From: Methylorubrum aminovorans
GTDB lineage: Bacteria; Pseudomonadota; Alphaproteobacteria; Rhizobiales; Beijerinckiaceae
Direction of reading: 5' to 3'
Length of the DNA: 64,000 nt
Assembly: GCF_022179725.1 (NCBI RefSeq)
Contig: NZ_BPRC01000006.1
Span: 124,001-188,000, forward strand
Shown: piece after piece, positions 53,228 through 61,692 of the stretch
Numbering within the stretch: the stretch's first letter is position 1
Layout of the letters: the number at the start of each line of letters is the position of its first letter
Notes under the pieces: model-generated
Database searches by the model: none
The model's input: only the letters and a program-made list of their open reading frames with translations
Told to the model about the DNA's origin: nothing
Made by a program: the position numbers and the translations under genes

Positions 53228-54079
53228 TCAGGCAACACCGTGGGGGCGGGCCCGGGCTGCGAGGGCCTGGGTGACGCGGTCGAGGATGACCGCCACGATC
53301 ACGATGCCGATGCCCGCCTCAAACCCGGCCCCCGCCTCAAGGCGTTGGATCGATTGCCAAACCGCGCGGCCGAGGCCACCGGCACCGATCATCGCCGCGA
53401 TGACGACCATGGAGAGGGCGAGCATCATGGTCTGGTTGACGCCGGCCATGATCGTCGGCAGCGCGAGCGGCAATTGCACCTTGAACAGCTTCTGGGTCGC
53501 CGAGCTGCCGAAGGCATCGGAGGCCTCGACGAGTTCACTCGGCACGTTGCGGATGCCCAGCGCCGTCAGCCGGATGACCGGCGGCACCGAGAACACGATC
53601 GTCGCGAAACAGGCCGAGACGGCACCGAGCCCGAAGAAGGGCAGAGCCGGGATCAGGTAGACGAAGCTCGGCAGGGTCTGCATCATGTCGAGCACCGGCG
53701 AGAAGGTCCGCCAAGCCCGTCGGCTGAGCGCGAACCAGATCCCGACGGGAACGCCGATCACCAGCGCCGCGGCGGTGGCGATGCTGACGAGGACCAGGGT
53801 CTCGACCGTCGCCTGCCACAGCCTCAGGTTCCACAGGAACAGCAGGCCGGCCAGCGTCAGGAGCCCGATCTTGCGGCCGCCGACACGATAGGCGGCGAGT
53901 GCCGCGATCGCGATGCAGATCCAGGGCGGGATCGAGACGAGCGCGGTGGTCAGCGTCTCGATCCAGTCGGAGACGGTGCGGCTGACGGCGCGGGTCAGCC
54001 AACTGCCATGCTCGGTGAGCCAGTCGAGACCGTTGTCGCTGAGCGTGTCGAGGGGAAATTTGGGGACGCTCCACTCCAT
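53228..54079 (-). CDS. proW: Glycine betaine/proline-type ABC transporter permease (ProW family)
   Basis: A 283-residue permease with about six helices (for example AAAALVIGVPVGIW and LPALPFFGLGAVSACFATIVF-type stretches). The EAA loop is ELVEASDAFGSSATQKLFKVQLPLALPTI and is followed by GVNQTMMLALSMVVIAAMIGAGGLG, both ProW hallmarks. It starts at 54079, inside the end of proV, with CAGGAG about 9 bases upstream, so the two genes overlap by 85 bases. The N-terminal 60 residues before the first helix are normal for the family. Confidence 0.92.
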   Translation of the reverse strand: MEWSVPKFPLDTLSDNGLDWLTEHGSWLTRAVSRTVSDWIETLTTALVSIPPWICIAIAALAAYRVGGRKIGLLTLAGLLFLWNLRLWQATVETLVLVSIATAAALVIGVPVGIWFALSRRAWRTFSPVLDMMQTLPSFVYLIPALPFFGLGAVSACFATIVFSVPPVIRLTALGIRNVPSELVEASDAFGSSATQKLFKVQLPLALPTIMAGVNQTMMLALSMVVIAAMIGAGGLGRAVWQSIQRLEAGAGFEAGIGIVIVAVILDRVTQALAARARPHGVA

Positions 54080-55311
54080 CGCGGTGCTCCTGACGGCTTC
54101 GAGAGGATCTGTTGACCTGTCTGCGACAGGCCGTGTGTGCCCGGGCGTGCGGCCAGCGCCTGCACCACGTCGCGGCTCGTGACGGAGCCGATCAGGCGCC
54201 CGTCCCTGCCGACGACGGCCACGCGCTCCTCGGCGGCGATCGTGGCGAGGATGGTGTCCAGCCGGCGATCCGCCTCGACGACGGGCTGCCCGAGATCGAG
54301 CAGGCCGGCGACGGTCTCGTCGGGTCGCGCGGCGGCGAGCCTGTCGGCGAAGATGCGGCCGACGAGTCGCCCGTCCCCGTCGGCGACGAGCCAGGAGCCG
54401 GCGCTCGCCCCGCCGAGGGCAATGCGCGCCTCGGCCACCGTCTGCGTGGGCGCCAGCCGGGGCGCGGAGCGGTCCGCGACCTGTTCCGCCCGCAGAACCG
54501 CAGCGAGGTCGATATGCTCGACGAACCGCTCGACATACTCGGTGGCCGGATGGGCCACGATGTCCTCGGGCTGCCCGATCTGGACCACCTCGCCGTCCTT
54601 CATCAGGACGATGCGACCGCCGAGCGCGATGGCCTCGTCGAGGTCGTGCGAGACGAAGACGATGGTCTTCTTGAGCGTGCGCTGAAGGTCGCGCAGCTCC
54701 GCCTGCATGTCGCGCCGGATCAGCGGATCGAGGGCGCTGAACGCCTCATCCATGAGGAGAATGTCCGCATCCGCCGCGAGCGCCCGCGCGAGACCCGCGC
54801 GCTGCTGCATGCCGCCGGACAATTGGCTGGGATACTTCGACTCCCAGCCCTTGAGGCCGACGAGTTCGATCGCCTGCATCGACCGCTCGACCCGCTCCTT
54901 GGCCGAGACCTGCTTGATCTCGAGCCCGAATCCGACATTCCCGAGGATGGTCCGGTTGGGCAGCAGGGCGAAGTGCTGGAAGACCATGCCGAAAGTCTTC
55001 TGGCGGAAGGCGAGCAGTTCCTTGCGCCCGAGCCGGGTGACGTCCACCCCGTCCACGACGATCCGTCCGCAGGACGGCTCCACCAGCCGGTTCATGCAGC
55101 GCAGGAGCGTCGACTTGCCGGAGCCGGACAGGCCCATCAGGACAAGGATCTCGCCCTCCTCGATGTCGAACGAGATGTCACGCAACCCGACGACGCCACC
55201 GCAGGCGGCAGCGATGTCGCTCTTCTGCTTCCCCTGAGCGATCAGATCGAGCGCCGTGGACGAGTTCGAGCCGAATATCTTGCTGATACCTTCAAGATTG
55301 ATCCGGCCCAT
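53995..55311 (-). CDS. proV: Glycine betaine ABC transporter ATPase (ProV family, with CBS domains)
   Basis: A 438-residue ATPase. The N-terminal helix-rich leader contains ALDLIAQGKQKSDI. Walker A is GLSGSGKST, the signature is LSGGMQQRAGLARALA, Walker B is ILLMDEAFSALD, and the switch His lies in VFVSHDLDEAIAL. Two C-terminal CBS domains (about 290-400) probably sense ionic strength or nucleotides as in OpuA/ProV. The last 40 residues (from about GLSQTGQQ) do not look like the family and lie in the 85-base overlap with proW. The start at 55311 gives MGRINLEGISK; the frame is open 24 codons further but without a ribosome site. Confidence 0.92.
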   Translation of the reverse strand: MGRINLEGISKIFGSNSSTALDLIAQGKQKSDIAAACGGVVGLRDISFDIEEGEILVLMGLSGSGKSTLLRCMNRLVEPSCGRIVVDGVDVTRLGRKELLAFRQKTFGMVFQHFALLPNRTILGNVGFGLEIKQVSAKERVERSMQAIELVGLKGWESKYPSQLSGGMQQRAGLARALAADADILLMDEAFSALDPLIRRDMQAELRDLQRTLKKTIVFVSHDLDEAIALGGRIVLMKDGEVVQIGQPEDIVAHPATEYVERFVEHIDLAAVLRAEQVADRSAPRLAPTQTVAEARIALGGASAGSWLVADGDGRLVGRIFADRLAAARPDETVAGLLDLGQPVVEADRRLDTILATIAAEERVAVVGRDGRLIGSVTSRDVVQALAARPGTHGLSQTGQQILSKPSGAPRWSGASPNFPSTRSATTVSTGSPSMAVG

Positions 55312-56047
55312 GGGGAAAGCCTTTCGATTTGGAGCGATATTGTCCTCGATCGAAATTTTTATAGTTTTATCTTGGACGATCAAAGGTTATTTTCAGTCAT
55401 TCAAGGCGGCTTGTCGTATTGCGACGTTTTATTGGCGCCGGACGACGTCCCGGCAGTTTATCGCTGCAATGGTGTGCGTCCGGCAGGGGTGTGGCGCGAA
55501 TCCGAGCAGCGCTGTCCAGAAAAGTTGCAAGATATGTGCGAGTTTTGGGCATCATGGCTGCCGCCGCGCGGCGATACGGCGGAGGTATCCGCCGTCCGGG
55601 CGCTGGACCGTCAGCGCGTCTTGGCGGGGTCGGGCGCTCTTATGCTCGGTGGCGTGGAATACAACATCGGAGTGAACCGTGTTCGAAACGCGGGCCTCGA
55701 CGGTGGAAACTTGATCAAGACGGCGATGGTCTTTTCTCGACCCGGAAAAGGACTGATCTCACAGCGCGCGTTGCGGTGATCGCGAGGCTTCCCCCATCAC
55801 GTCGATGCGTTTGGTCCGGGAGCGGCTGCCGCAGCGGGCGACATCCGCGGGGCCGCGACATACGCGAGGCGGCTGGGCCGGGAGGCCTTGGCGCCGGCCT
55901 GTCCCCAAGCCGCCCTGGCGATCAAAACTGAGTGTAAGTCCCTGCCGGCGCTGAAGGCCGCATTGCTCTTTTCCACGCCTTGTCCCCATATGGAACGAAA
56001 GGCGAACGAAAGTCTTTTCAGGGTCGATCAGGAGGAAAAGGGCGCCC
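55312..56047. other. Intergenic region upstream of the betaine importer
   Basis: No gene is convincing in these 736 bases; the open frames present have no recognisable domains or sensible composition. The part next to proV (about 55330-55435) is AT-rich. On the minus strand it contains TTGATC (55378-55383) and TATAAA (55358-55363) spaced 14 bases apart, shorter than the usual 16-18, so the promoter call is weak. An AGGAGG ribosome site belongs to the next gene at the far end. Confidence 0.5.
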
Positions 56048-56263
56048 ATGGCACGCTACCGCTTCCACGCGACGAATGGCTACGAGTGCGTGTTCGACGC
56101 GCAGGGCAAGGAGATCCGTGTCCCCGAGCGCCTCGTGCGGCGCGCCGACGAGGTGGTTCAAGAGGTGATGAGCAGCCTCGCGGACCGCGAGGATTGGTCG
56201 GAATGGCACGTCACCGTGCACGACCTCAGCGGCCGCCGCGTGCTGGTGAAGCCGTTCGTGTGA
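56048..56263 (+). CDS. DUF6894 small protein
   Basis: A 71-residue protein of the DUF6894 type, common in Methylobacterium and related Rhizobiales. It opens with the strand pattern MARYRFHATNGYECVFDAQG, has a helix (RRADEVVQEVMSSLADR) and ends with a strand (VHDLSGRRVLVKPF). A strong AGGAGG ribosome site precedes the ATG. Function is unknown. Family members often occur in several copies per genome and have been suggested as stress-linked, but nothing here supports a specific role. Confidence 0.8.
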   Translation: MARYRFHATNGYECVFDAQGKEIRVPERLVRRADEVVQEVMSSLADREDWSEWHVTVHDLSGRRVLVKPFV

Positions 56264-56294
56264 CGGTCGGCGCGGTCGCGAAACCGCGGCGCGC

Positions 56295-57179
56295 TCAAGC
56301 CAGGAAATCGCGAAGGGCAGCGAGCACGAGGTCGGGCCGCTCCTCCTGCAGGGTGTGGCCGCAATCGAGCGCGAAGCCGCGCACCTCGTGGGCCTTCTCG
56401 CGCCACGTGGCCGGCACGTCGTAGGTCCGCCCCACCGTCCCCCGCGCGCCCCAGAGGGCCAGGAGGGGCGCCTCGATCCGCCTTTCGGCATCGGCCGCGT
56501 CGTGTTCCAGGTCGATTCCCGCCGCCGCCCGGTAATCCTCGCAGATCGCGTGGCGCGTGGCCGGATCGCGGTAGACGCGCAGATATTCGGCGAAGAGCTC
56601 CGGGCTCGGGCTGCCCGGTGTCTTCGACTGGCCCTCGACATGGGTGCGCAGGAAGAATTCCGGGTCGGCCGCGATCAGGCGCTCCGGCAGGGGCGCCGGC
56701 TGGATCAGGAAGAACCACCAGAAATAGGCCGTGGCGAAGGCCTTGTCGGTCCGCGCGTACATCGTCGCGGTCGGCGCGATGTCGAGCACGGCGAGCCGGG
56801 TGACGGCGTCGGGATGATCGAGCGCGAGGCGGTGGGCGACGCGCCCGCCGCGGTCGTGCCCGACCACGGCAAAGCGGTCGTGGCCGAGGCGTCGCATCAC
56901 CGCCACCGCGTCGGCGGCCATGGCACGCTTGGCGTAGTTGGCGTGGCGTTCGCCGCCCTCCGGCTTCTGCGAATCGCCGTAGCCGCGCAGATCCATCGCC
57001 ACGACGCTGTGGCGCTCGGCCAGAGGTGGGGCGACGGCGTGCCAGGTCGCGTGGGTCTGCGGATGCCCGTGCAGCAGCAGGACCGGCGGCCCGGACCCGC
57101 CGACGGACGCGCGGATGCGCAGGCCGTCCGCATCGATGTCGTGAAGCGTGAAGCCCGCCAGAAACGGATCGGCCGTCAT
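56295..57179 (-). CDS. Alpha/beta hydrolase, fluoroacetate/haloacetate dehalogenase-like
   Basis: A 294-residue hydrolase resembling bacterial haloacetate dehalogenases (DehH1/FAcD). The nucleophile Asp lies in VVGHDRGGRVAHRLALDHP, the oxyanion region is LLLHGHPQTHATW, the halide-pocket segment is YFWWFFLIQPAPLPERLI, followed by YRDPATRHAICEDYRAA. The catalytic His lies in DCGHTLQEERP. The Asp nucleophile (not Ser) fits dehalogenase or epoxide-hydrolase chemistry. The start at 57179 (MTADPFLAG) matches the family; an upstream in-frame start exists. True substrates could be other haloacids or esters. Confidence 0.82.
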   Translation of the reverse strand: MTADPFLAGFTLHDIDADGLRIRASVGGSGPPVLLLHGHPQTHATWHAVAPPLAERHSVVAMDLRGYGDSQKPEGGERHANYAKRAMAADAVAVMRRLGHDRFAVVGHDRGGRVAHRLALDHPDAVTRLAVLDIAPTATMYARTDKAFATAYFWWFFLIQPAPLPERLIAADPEFFLRTHVEGQSKTPGSPSPELFAEYLRVYRDPATRHAICEDYRAAAGIDLEHDAADAERRIEAPLLALWGARGTVGRTYDVPATWREKAHEVRGFALDCGHTLQEERPDLVLAALRDFLA

Positions 57180-57241
57180 GGTCCACACCTCAACCGAGCG
57201 AGCTGCGCCTCGCCCCCGCATGCAAGCCCTACCGCAAGCCC

Positions 57242-57988
57242 TTATTCCTTGGCGAAGCCGATATCGGCGGCTACTGCCTTCAGCCGCTCCGGCTCGCGCT
57301 CCCTGCGCTCGGAATAGCGGTCGACGAGGTACCCGGCCCGTCCGCGGGTGAGAAGCGTGAACTTCATCAGTTCCTCGCAGACATCGACCACTCGGTCGTA
57401 GAGCGGTCCGGCCTTCATCCGGCCGGCCTCGTCGAACTCCTTATAGGCCATCGGCACCGAGGACTGGTTCGGGATGGTGGTCATCCGCATCCAGCGCCCG
57501 AGCACCCGCAGGCTGTTGACGGCGTTGAAGCTCTGCGAGCCGCCCGAGACCTGCATCACCGCCAGCGTCCGCCCCTGCGTCGGGCGCACCGAGCCCTCGC
57601 TCAAGGGCAGCCAGTCGATCTGGCTCTTCATGACCCCGGTCAGGTTGCCGTGCCGCTCGGGACTGACCCAAACTTGGCCCTCGGACCAGATCGAGAGGGC
57701 GCGCAACTCCTTCACCTTCGGATGGTCGGCCGTGCCGTCGTCGGGCAGCGGCAGGCCGTGGGCGTGGAAGAGGCGCACCTCGCCGCCCATCGCCTCCAGC
57801 AGCCGCGCCGCCTCGTAGGCCAGGAAGCGGCTGAACGAGCGCTCCCGCAGCGAGCCGTAGAGGATCAGGAAGCGCGGCGCGTGGGAGAGCGGTGCCGGCG
57901 CCTCCAGCGCTTCCGAGGTCGGCACCTCGAAATGGGCCGCTGAGAGGTTCGGCATCCCGTCGGAGAAGGAAGGCTGAGGCTTGTCCAA
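57242..57988 (-). CDS. arsH: ArsH, NADPH-dependent FMN reductase
   Basis: A 248-residue flavodoxin-fold protein typical of arsenical resistance loci; it oxidises trivalent methyl- and aryl-arsenicals. It has the FMN-binding [20 protein letters not shown], the [21 protein letters not shown] segment and [23 protein letters not shown]. The frame's TTG at 57988 is the longest start; an ATG at 57955 ([11 protein letters not shown]) is equally plausible. It diverges from arsR with 50 bp between, so the shared operator should control both. Confidence 0.93.
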   Translation of the reverse strand: MDKPQPSFSDGMPNLSAAHFEVPTSEALEAPAPLSHAPRFLILYGSLRERSFSRFLAYEAARLLEAMGGEVRLFHAHGLPLPDDGTADHPKVKELRALSIWSEGQVWVSPERHGNLTGVMKSQIDWLPLSEGSVRPTQGRTLAVMQVSGGSQSFNAVNSLRVLGRWMRMTTIPNQSSVPMAYKEFDEAGRMKAGPLYDRVVDVCEELMKFTLLTRGRAGYLVDRYSERREREPERLKAVAADIGFAKE

Positions 57989-58007
57989 GGCGTTGGATCC
58001 CGATACG

Positions 58008-58025
58008 TTTCAACGTGTGTTGAAA
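58008..58025. promoter_or_regulatory. ArsR operator palindrome
   Basis: TTTCAA (58008-58013) and TTGAAA (58020-58025) form a perfect inverted repeat with a 6-base spacer, in the 50-bp gap between arsH and arsR. The TTCAA...TTGAA layout matches the sites of ArsR/SmtB-family repressors. Confidence 0.75.
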
Positions 58026-58038
58026 TGATGGATCGATC

Positions 58039-58398
58039 ATGAACGAACGGCAAGCCCTCGCGGCCTTCGCCGCGCTCGGTCAGGAGCACCGCCTGCGGGT
58101 CGTGCGCGCCCTGGTCACCGCCGGGCCGGAGGGGCTAGCGGCCGGCGCGCTCGCGACCGTGGTCGGGGTCGCGAGCACCAACCTCTCCTTTCACCTGAAG
58201 GAGCTTTCCCATGCCGGGCTGATCACGTCCCAGCGGGAGGGCAAATCCGTCATCTACAGCGCCGCCTATGCCGGCCTGTCGGACCTCATCGCCTTCCTGA
58301 TGCGCGATTGCTGCCAGGGCCGGCCGGAGGTCTGCGACACCGCGCTCGCCGCCCTCTCCGCCTGCGATTGCCCCACCGGAGACACCGCCCATGTCTGA
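58039..58398 (+). CDS. arsR: ArsR-family arsenite-responsive repressor
   Basis: A 119-residue winged-helix repressor. The helix-turn-helix lies in VVGVASTNLSFHLKELSHAGLI. The classical ELCVCDL metal site in the third helix is absent. Instead the C-terminus carries Cys91, Cys92 and Cys99 (DCCQGRPEVC), like the C-terminal As(III) site of Acidithiobacillus-type ArsR; further cysteines follow (CDC). It is the first gene of arsR-arsC-acr3 and divergent from arsH; the palindrome at 58008-58025 is its likely site. Its stop overlaps arsC by 8 bases. Confidence 0.92.
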   Translation: MNERQALAAFAALGQEHRLRVVRALVTAGPEGLAAGALATVVGVASTNLSFHLKELSHAGLITSQREGKSVIYSAAYAGLSDLIAFLMRDCCQGRPEVCDTALAALSACDCPTGDTAHV

Positions 58399-58840
58399 GC
58401 CCGCGTCCGAGCCGTTCGACGTCGTGATCTACCACAACCCGGCCTGCGGCACCTCGCGCAACACGCTGGCGATGATCCGCAACGCTGGCATCGAGCCGCA
58501 TGTGGTCGAGTACCTGAAGACACTGCCGAGCCGGGCGCTTGTCCGTCGAATGCTGGCGCGTGCCGGCCTCTCGGTTCGGGATGTTCTGCGCGAGAAGGGG
58601 ACGCCCTATGCCGAGCTCGGCCTGGCTGATCCGGCGCTCACCGACGCGCAACTCCTCGACGCCCTCGCGGCCCACCCGGTCCTCCTCAACCGGCCGCTGG
58701 TGGTGAGCCCGCGGGGCGTGCGCCTGTGCCGGCCGTCCGAGGCGGTGCTGGACCTGCTGCCGGGCCAGCAGGGCGAATTCGTGAAGGAGGACGGCGAGCG
58801 CGTCGTCGACGCGCACGGCCGTCGCGTCGCCACCGCTTGA
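58391..58840 (+). CDS. arsC: Arsenate reductase, glutaredoxin-coupled
   Basis: A 149-residue enzyme reducing arsenate to arsenite with glutathione/glutaredoxin. The catalytic Cys19 is in YHNPACGTSRNTL, and the arsenate-binding arginines are in PLVVSPRGVRLCRPSE. Family length and fold. It starts 8 bases inside arsR and is followed by the exporter gene 10 bases downstream, so arsR-arsC-acr3 is one operon. Confidence 0.93.
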   Translation: MSEPASEPFDVVIYHNPACGTSRNTLAMIRNAGIEPHVVEYLKTLPSRALVRRMLARAGLSVRDVLREKGTPYAELGLADPALTDAQLLDALAAHPVLLNRPLVVSPRGVRLCRPSEAVLDLLPGQQGEFVKEDGERVVDAHGRRVATA

Positions 58841-58850
58841 GGAACCGCCG

Positions 58851-59918
58851 GTGTCCCTGTTCGAACGCTACCTCACCCTCTGGGTGGCCCTGTGCATCGT
58901 GGCCGGCATCGCGCTGGGCCACGTCATGCCCGGCTTCTTCCACGCCGTCGGCTCGGCCGAGATCGCCCGGGTGAACCTGCCCGTCGCCGTCCTGATCTGG
59001 CTGATGGTCGTTCCCATGCTGCTCAAGATCGACTTCGCCGCGTTGCGCGGGGTCGGGCGGCACTGGCGCGGCATCGGCGTGACGCTGTTCATCAACTGGG
59101 CGATCAAGCCCTTCTCGATGGCGGCGCTGGCCTGGCTGTTCGTGGGCACCCTGTTCCGGTCCTCCCTGCCAGCGGACCAGATCGACAGCTACATTGCGGG
59201 CCTCATCATCCTGGCGGCCGCGCCCTGCACCGCCATGGTGTTCGTGTGGTCGAACCTGACGCGGGGCGAGCCGCACTTCACCCTGAGCCAAGTGGCGCTC
59301 AACGACAGCATCATGGTGGTGGCCTTCGCCCCCATCGTCGGCCTGCTTCTGGGCCTCTCGGCCATCACGGTGCCTTGGGGCACGCTGGTCCTGTCGGTGG
59401 GGCTCTACATCGTGATTCCGGTCCTCATCGCGCAGGTCCTGCGCCGCAGCCTGCTCGCCTCCGGCGGCCCGGCCGCGCTCGGCCGGCTGCTCGGCCGACT
59501 CGGACCGGTTTCGCTGGCGGCGCTCCTGGCCACTCTGGTCCTCCTGTTCGGCTTCCAGGGCGAGCAGATCCTGGCCCAGCCGGCGGTCATCGCCCTGCTG
59601 GCGGTCCCGATTCTCATCCAAGTCTACCTGAATTCGGGGCTCGCCTACCTGCTGAACCGCGTCGCGGGCGAGCCGCACTGCGTCGCCGGCCCGTCGGCCC
59701 TGATCGGTGCCTCGAACTTCTTCGAACTCGCGGTGGCCGCCGCCATCAGCCTGTTCGGCTTCCACTCGGGCGCGGCGCTCGCCACCGTGGTCGGTGTTCT
59801 CGTCGAGGTGCCGGTGATGCTCTCGGTCGTGTGGATCGTGAACCGCAGCCGGGGCTGGTACGAGCGAGGTGGGGCGCGCAAGGACCTGAGCCTGGACCCT
59901 GCGTCCCGCCAGGCCTGA
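58851..59918 (+). CDS. acr3: ACR3-type arsenite efflux permease
   Basis: A 355-residue, ten-helix inner-membrane protein of the ACR3 family, which exports As(III). It has the conserved Cys in AAAPCTAMVFVWS, NWAIKPFSMAALAW, and the C-terminal GPSALIGASNFFELAVAAAI with Glu. The start is a GTG at 58851, 10 bases after arsC. It is the exit step of the operon. Confidence 0.95.
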   Translation: MSLFERYLTLWVALCIVAGIALGHVMPGFFHAVGSAEIARVNLPVAVLIWLMVVPMLLKIDFAALRGVGRHWRGIGVTLFINWAIKPFSMAALAWLFVGTLFRSSLPADQIDSYIAGLIILAAAPCTAMVFVWSNLTRGEPHFTLSQVALNDSIMVVAFAPIVGLLLGLSAITVPWGTLVLSVGLYIVIPVLIAQVLRRSLLASGGPAALGRLLGRLGPVSLAALLATLVLLFGFQGEQILAQPAVIALLAVPILIQVYLNSGLAYLLNRVAGEPHCVAGPSALIGASNFFELAVAAAISLFGFHSGAALATVVGVLVEVPVMLSVVWIVNRSRGWYERGGARKDLSLDPASRQA

Positions 59919-59938
59919 ACCGGCGGGCGGGCCCTGCC

Positions 59939-60628
59939 TCAGGACACCGACGGATCGTGACCCGCATCGTCAGGCTTCGGGCGCAGAATGCGGTGGCTGA
60001 CCGCTTCGGCTCCGACACCGATCGCGGCGCCGGCCAGGACGTCGACCGGGAAATGGGCTCCCCGGACGACCTGTATCGCCGCGACGCCGGCAGCGGCGAT
60101 CGCCGCCGCCGCTGCGAGGCCGGGATAGGCGCGGGCCACCGACCGGGCGACGGCAAAGCTCAAGGCGGCGTGCCCTGACGGGAAGGATTGCCAGGGACCG
60201 ATGCCGGTTCCGGGCCGGCCGCGTGCGTAGCGCCCCTCGTCCATCAGGACGTTGGGACGGGTGCGGTGGACCGTCCGCTTGATCGTGGTCTTGACGATGC
60301 TGGCCGCGATGCCGGCCGCGAGCATGTCGCGTCCCGCCTCGGCAAGACGGCGGTCGCCGACGGCCGTACCGCACGCCAGAACCGTGACCGACAGGGCGAG
60401 AAGGGACTGCCAGCTGCCGACCTCGCCGACGGATCCGAGGGCGCGATTGGCCGGGTGATCCTTCGTCCGCGCCAGCGAAACGCCGGTTGCGACATCAAGG
60501 GCCTCGAGGCCGCTGACCAGTCCCGCGGTTCGGGCACGGATCGGATGTCGCGAGATCTTCGAAAGCATGGCCGTAAACGCGGCCGGCCGGGAATCGTTCG
60601 CGACCGCCGGACTGGGCGAATTAATCAC
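59939..60628 (-). CDS. PAP2-family membrane phosphatase
   Basis: A 229-residue protein with several hydrophobic helices and the three PAP2 motifs: KTTIKRTVHRTRP, SFPSGHAALSFA (catalytic His) and VVRGAHFPVDVLAG. Such enzymes remove phosphate from lipid phosphates or undecaprenyl pyrophosphate. The GTG at 60628 was taken as start; an ATG at 60568 (MLSKISRHP) is an alternative. It is convergent with acr3, with 20 bases between. Confidence 0.85.
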   Translation of the reverse strand: MINSPSPAVANDSRPAAFTAMLSKISRHPIRARTAGLVSGLEALDVATGVSLARTKDHPANRALGSVGEVGSWQSLLALSVTVLACGTAVGDRRLAEAGRDMLAAGIAASIVKTTIKRTVHRTRPNVLMDEGRYARGRPGTGIGPWQSFPSGHAALSFAVARSVARAYPGLAAAAAIAAAGVAAIQVVRGAHFPVDVLAGAAIGVGAEAVSHRILRPKPDDAGHDPSVS

Positions 60629-60668
60629 TTGTTAGGCATCCCGCCGATACCGTCCCGCCGTTACGGGA

Positions 60669-61139
60669 ATGTCGGCTATGCTCGAGCACCGCAAGTCACG
60701 CACGATCGAGCACGCCGGCGCGCCGGACCCGTTCGAGCGCACCCTGTCCAAGGCCGTCGCGCACCGGGTGGCCGGGCGCTTCCAGAAGGCCCGCAGCAAC
60801 CTTCAGCGCCTGCTCGACGCCGCGCCTCAGCATGCGGAGGCGCACCATGAACTCGGCCTCCTGACCAGCAAGGCGGACGGGCCCGGACCGGCGGTGCCGC
60901 ACTTCGTCGCCGCCCTGAGAGCGGAACCCGAGCAACCGCGCCACTGGCTGGCGCTCGCGCAGTCGCTCCTTGTGCTCAATCGCGTCGGCGAAGTGCGCGC
61001 CCTGATGGAGCAGTTCTGCAGCCGCGGCCTCGTGGATGACGGCGGCCGCGCCGCGCTCACCGTGAGCATCAACGGTAATGTCACGCTCGGAGAAGGCGTC
61101 TTGTTCGCGGCCGGCAGCATGTTGATCCGCCCCCACTGA
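60669..61139 (+). CDS. TPR-repeat protein, truncated by an insertion sequence
   Basis: A 156-residue product with two or three tetratricopeptide repeats (AHRVAGRFQKARSNLQRLL, HAEAHHELGLLTSKADGPG, PRHWLALAQSLLVLNRVGE). The last residues come from the insertion-sequence end beginning near 61124, so the natural C-terminus, which in many such proteins is a transferase domain, is missing. It is probably non-functional or altered. It lies at the edge of the mobile region. Confidence 0.65.
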   Translation: MSAMLEHRKSRTIEHAGAPDPFERTLSKAVAHRVAGRFQKARSNLQRLLDAAPQHAEAHHELGLLTSKADGPGPAVPHFVAALRAEPEQPRHWLALAQSLLVLNRVGEVRALMEQFCSRGLVDDGGRAALTVSINGNVTLGEGVLFAAGSMLIRPH

Positions 61140-61187
61140 AGTGGTCCGCCCTGAGGTATGGCTTTTGAGCCAGATGAGGACGGGCAG

Positions 61188-61463
61188 ATGGGAACGAAGC
61201 GGCATAAGCCGGAAGACGTGGTCGCCAAGCTGCGGCAGGGGGATGTTCTGGTCTCGCAGGGCCAGAGCGTGGTGGAGGCGATCCGGGCCATCGGCGTGAC
61301 GGATGTGACCTACTACCGCTGGCGCAAGGAGTACGGCGGCCTGAAGAGCGATCAGGTTCGACGGATGAAGGACTTGGAGGTTGAGAACCAGCGGCTGCGC
61401 AAGGCGATTGCGGATCTCACCCTCGACAAGCTGATCCTGCAGGAGGCGGCTCGGGGAAACTGA
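61188..61463 (+). CDS. IS3-family transposase OrfA
   Basis: A 91-residue helix-turn-helix transposase subunit. It has KRHKPEDVVAKLRQGDVLVS, the recognition segment VTDVTYYRWRKEYGGL and a C-terminal leucine-zipper-like coiled coil (VRRMKDLEVENQRLRKAIADL). The ATG at 61188 follows GAGGACGGG; an ATG at 61158 is also open. A GGGAAAC stretch at the end is a plausible slippage site for making the OrfAB fusion, but OrfB is broken here. Confidence 0.88.
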   Translation: MGTKRHKPEDVVAKLRQGDVLVSQGQSVVEAIRAIGVTDVTYYRWRKEYGGLKSDQVRRMKDLEVENQRLRKAIADLTLDKLILQEAARGN

Positions 61464-61588
61464 CCAGCCCCGCGCGCCGACGCGCCTGCATCGCGCATGT
61501 CATGAACGTCCTAGACGTCTCCGAGCGCCGCGCCTGTCGGGCGCTCGGGCAGCATCGCTCGACGCAGCGCAAGGTGCCGCGGGGAGGC
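61460..61588 (+). pseudogene. IS3-family transposase OrfB fragment
   Basis: In the -1 frame relative to OrfA there are about 42 residues (SPARRRACIAHVMNVLDVSE followed by RRACRALGQHRSTQRKVP) matching the start of IS3 OrfB. They then meet a stop at 61586-61588. The DDE catalytic domain is absent. It is a relic and cannot transpose by itself. Confidence 0.8.
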
Positions 61589-61692
61589 GCCCACAGATGA
61601 GGCGCTGAGGCTGCAACGTCCGCTGCCTGATACAATGATGAAGGAGGTGGCGCGAGGCGAGCGTCACGATAGGGAGGCTCACAGCTAACGTC

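Larger units (their letters stand above)
61124..61600 (+). mobile_element. IS3-family insertion sequence remnant
   Basis: The left end TGATCCGCCCCCACTGAAGT resembles IS3/IS407-group termini and interrupts the TPR gene. An intact first transposase frame follows. The second frame breaks off after about 40 residues, and no right end is seen before the next gene, so only the left part of the element survives. The right limit is approximate. Confidence 0.7.

Noticed and set aside
55419-55931. Possible plus-strand gene in the gap upstream of the betaine importer
   Set aside because: Arginine-rich sequence without a ribosome site, domain or plausible hydrophobic pattern.
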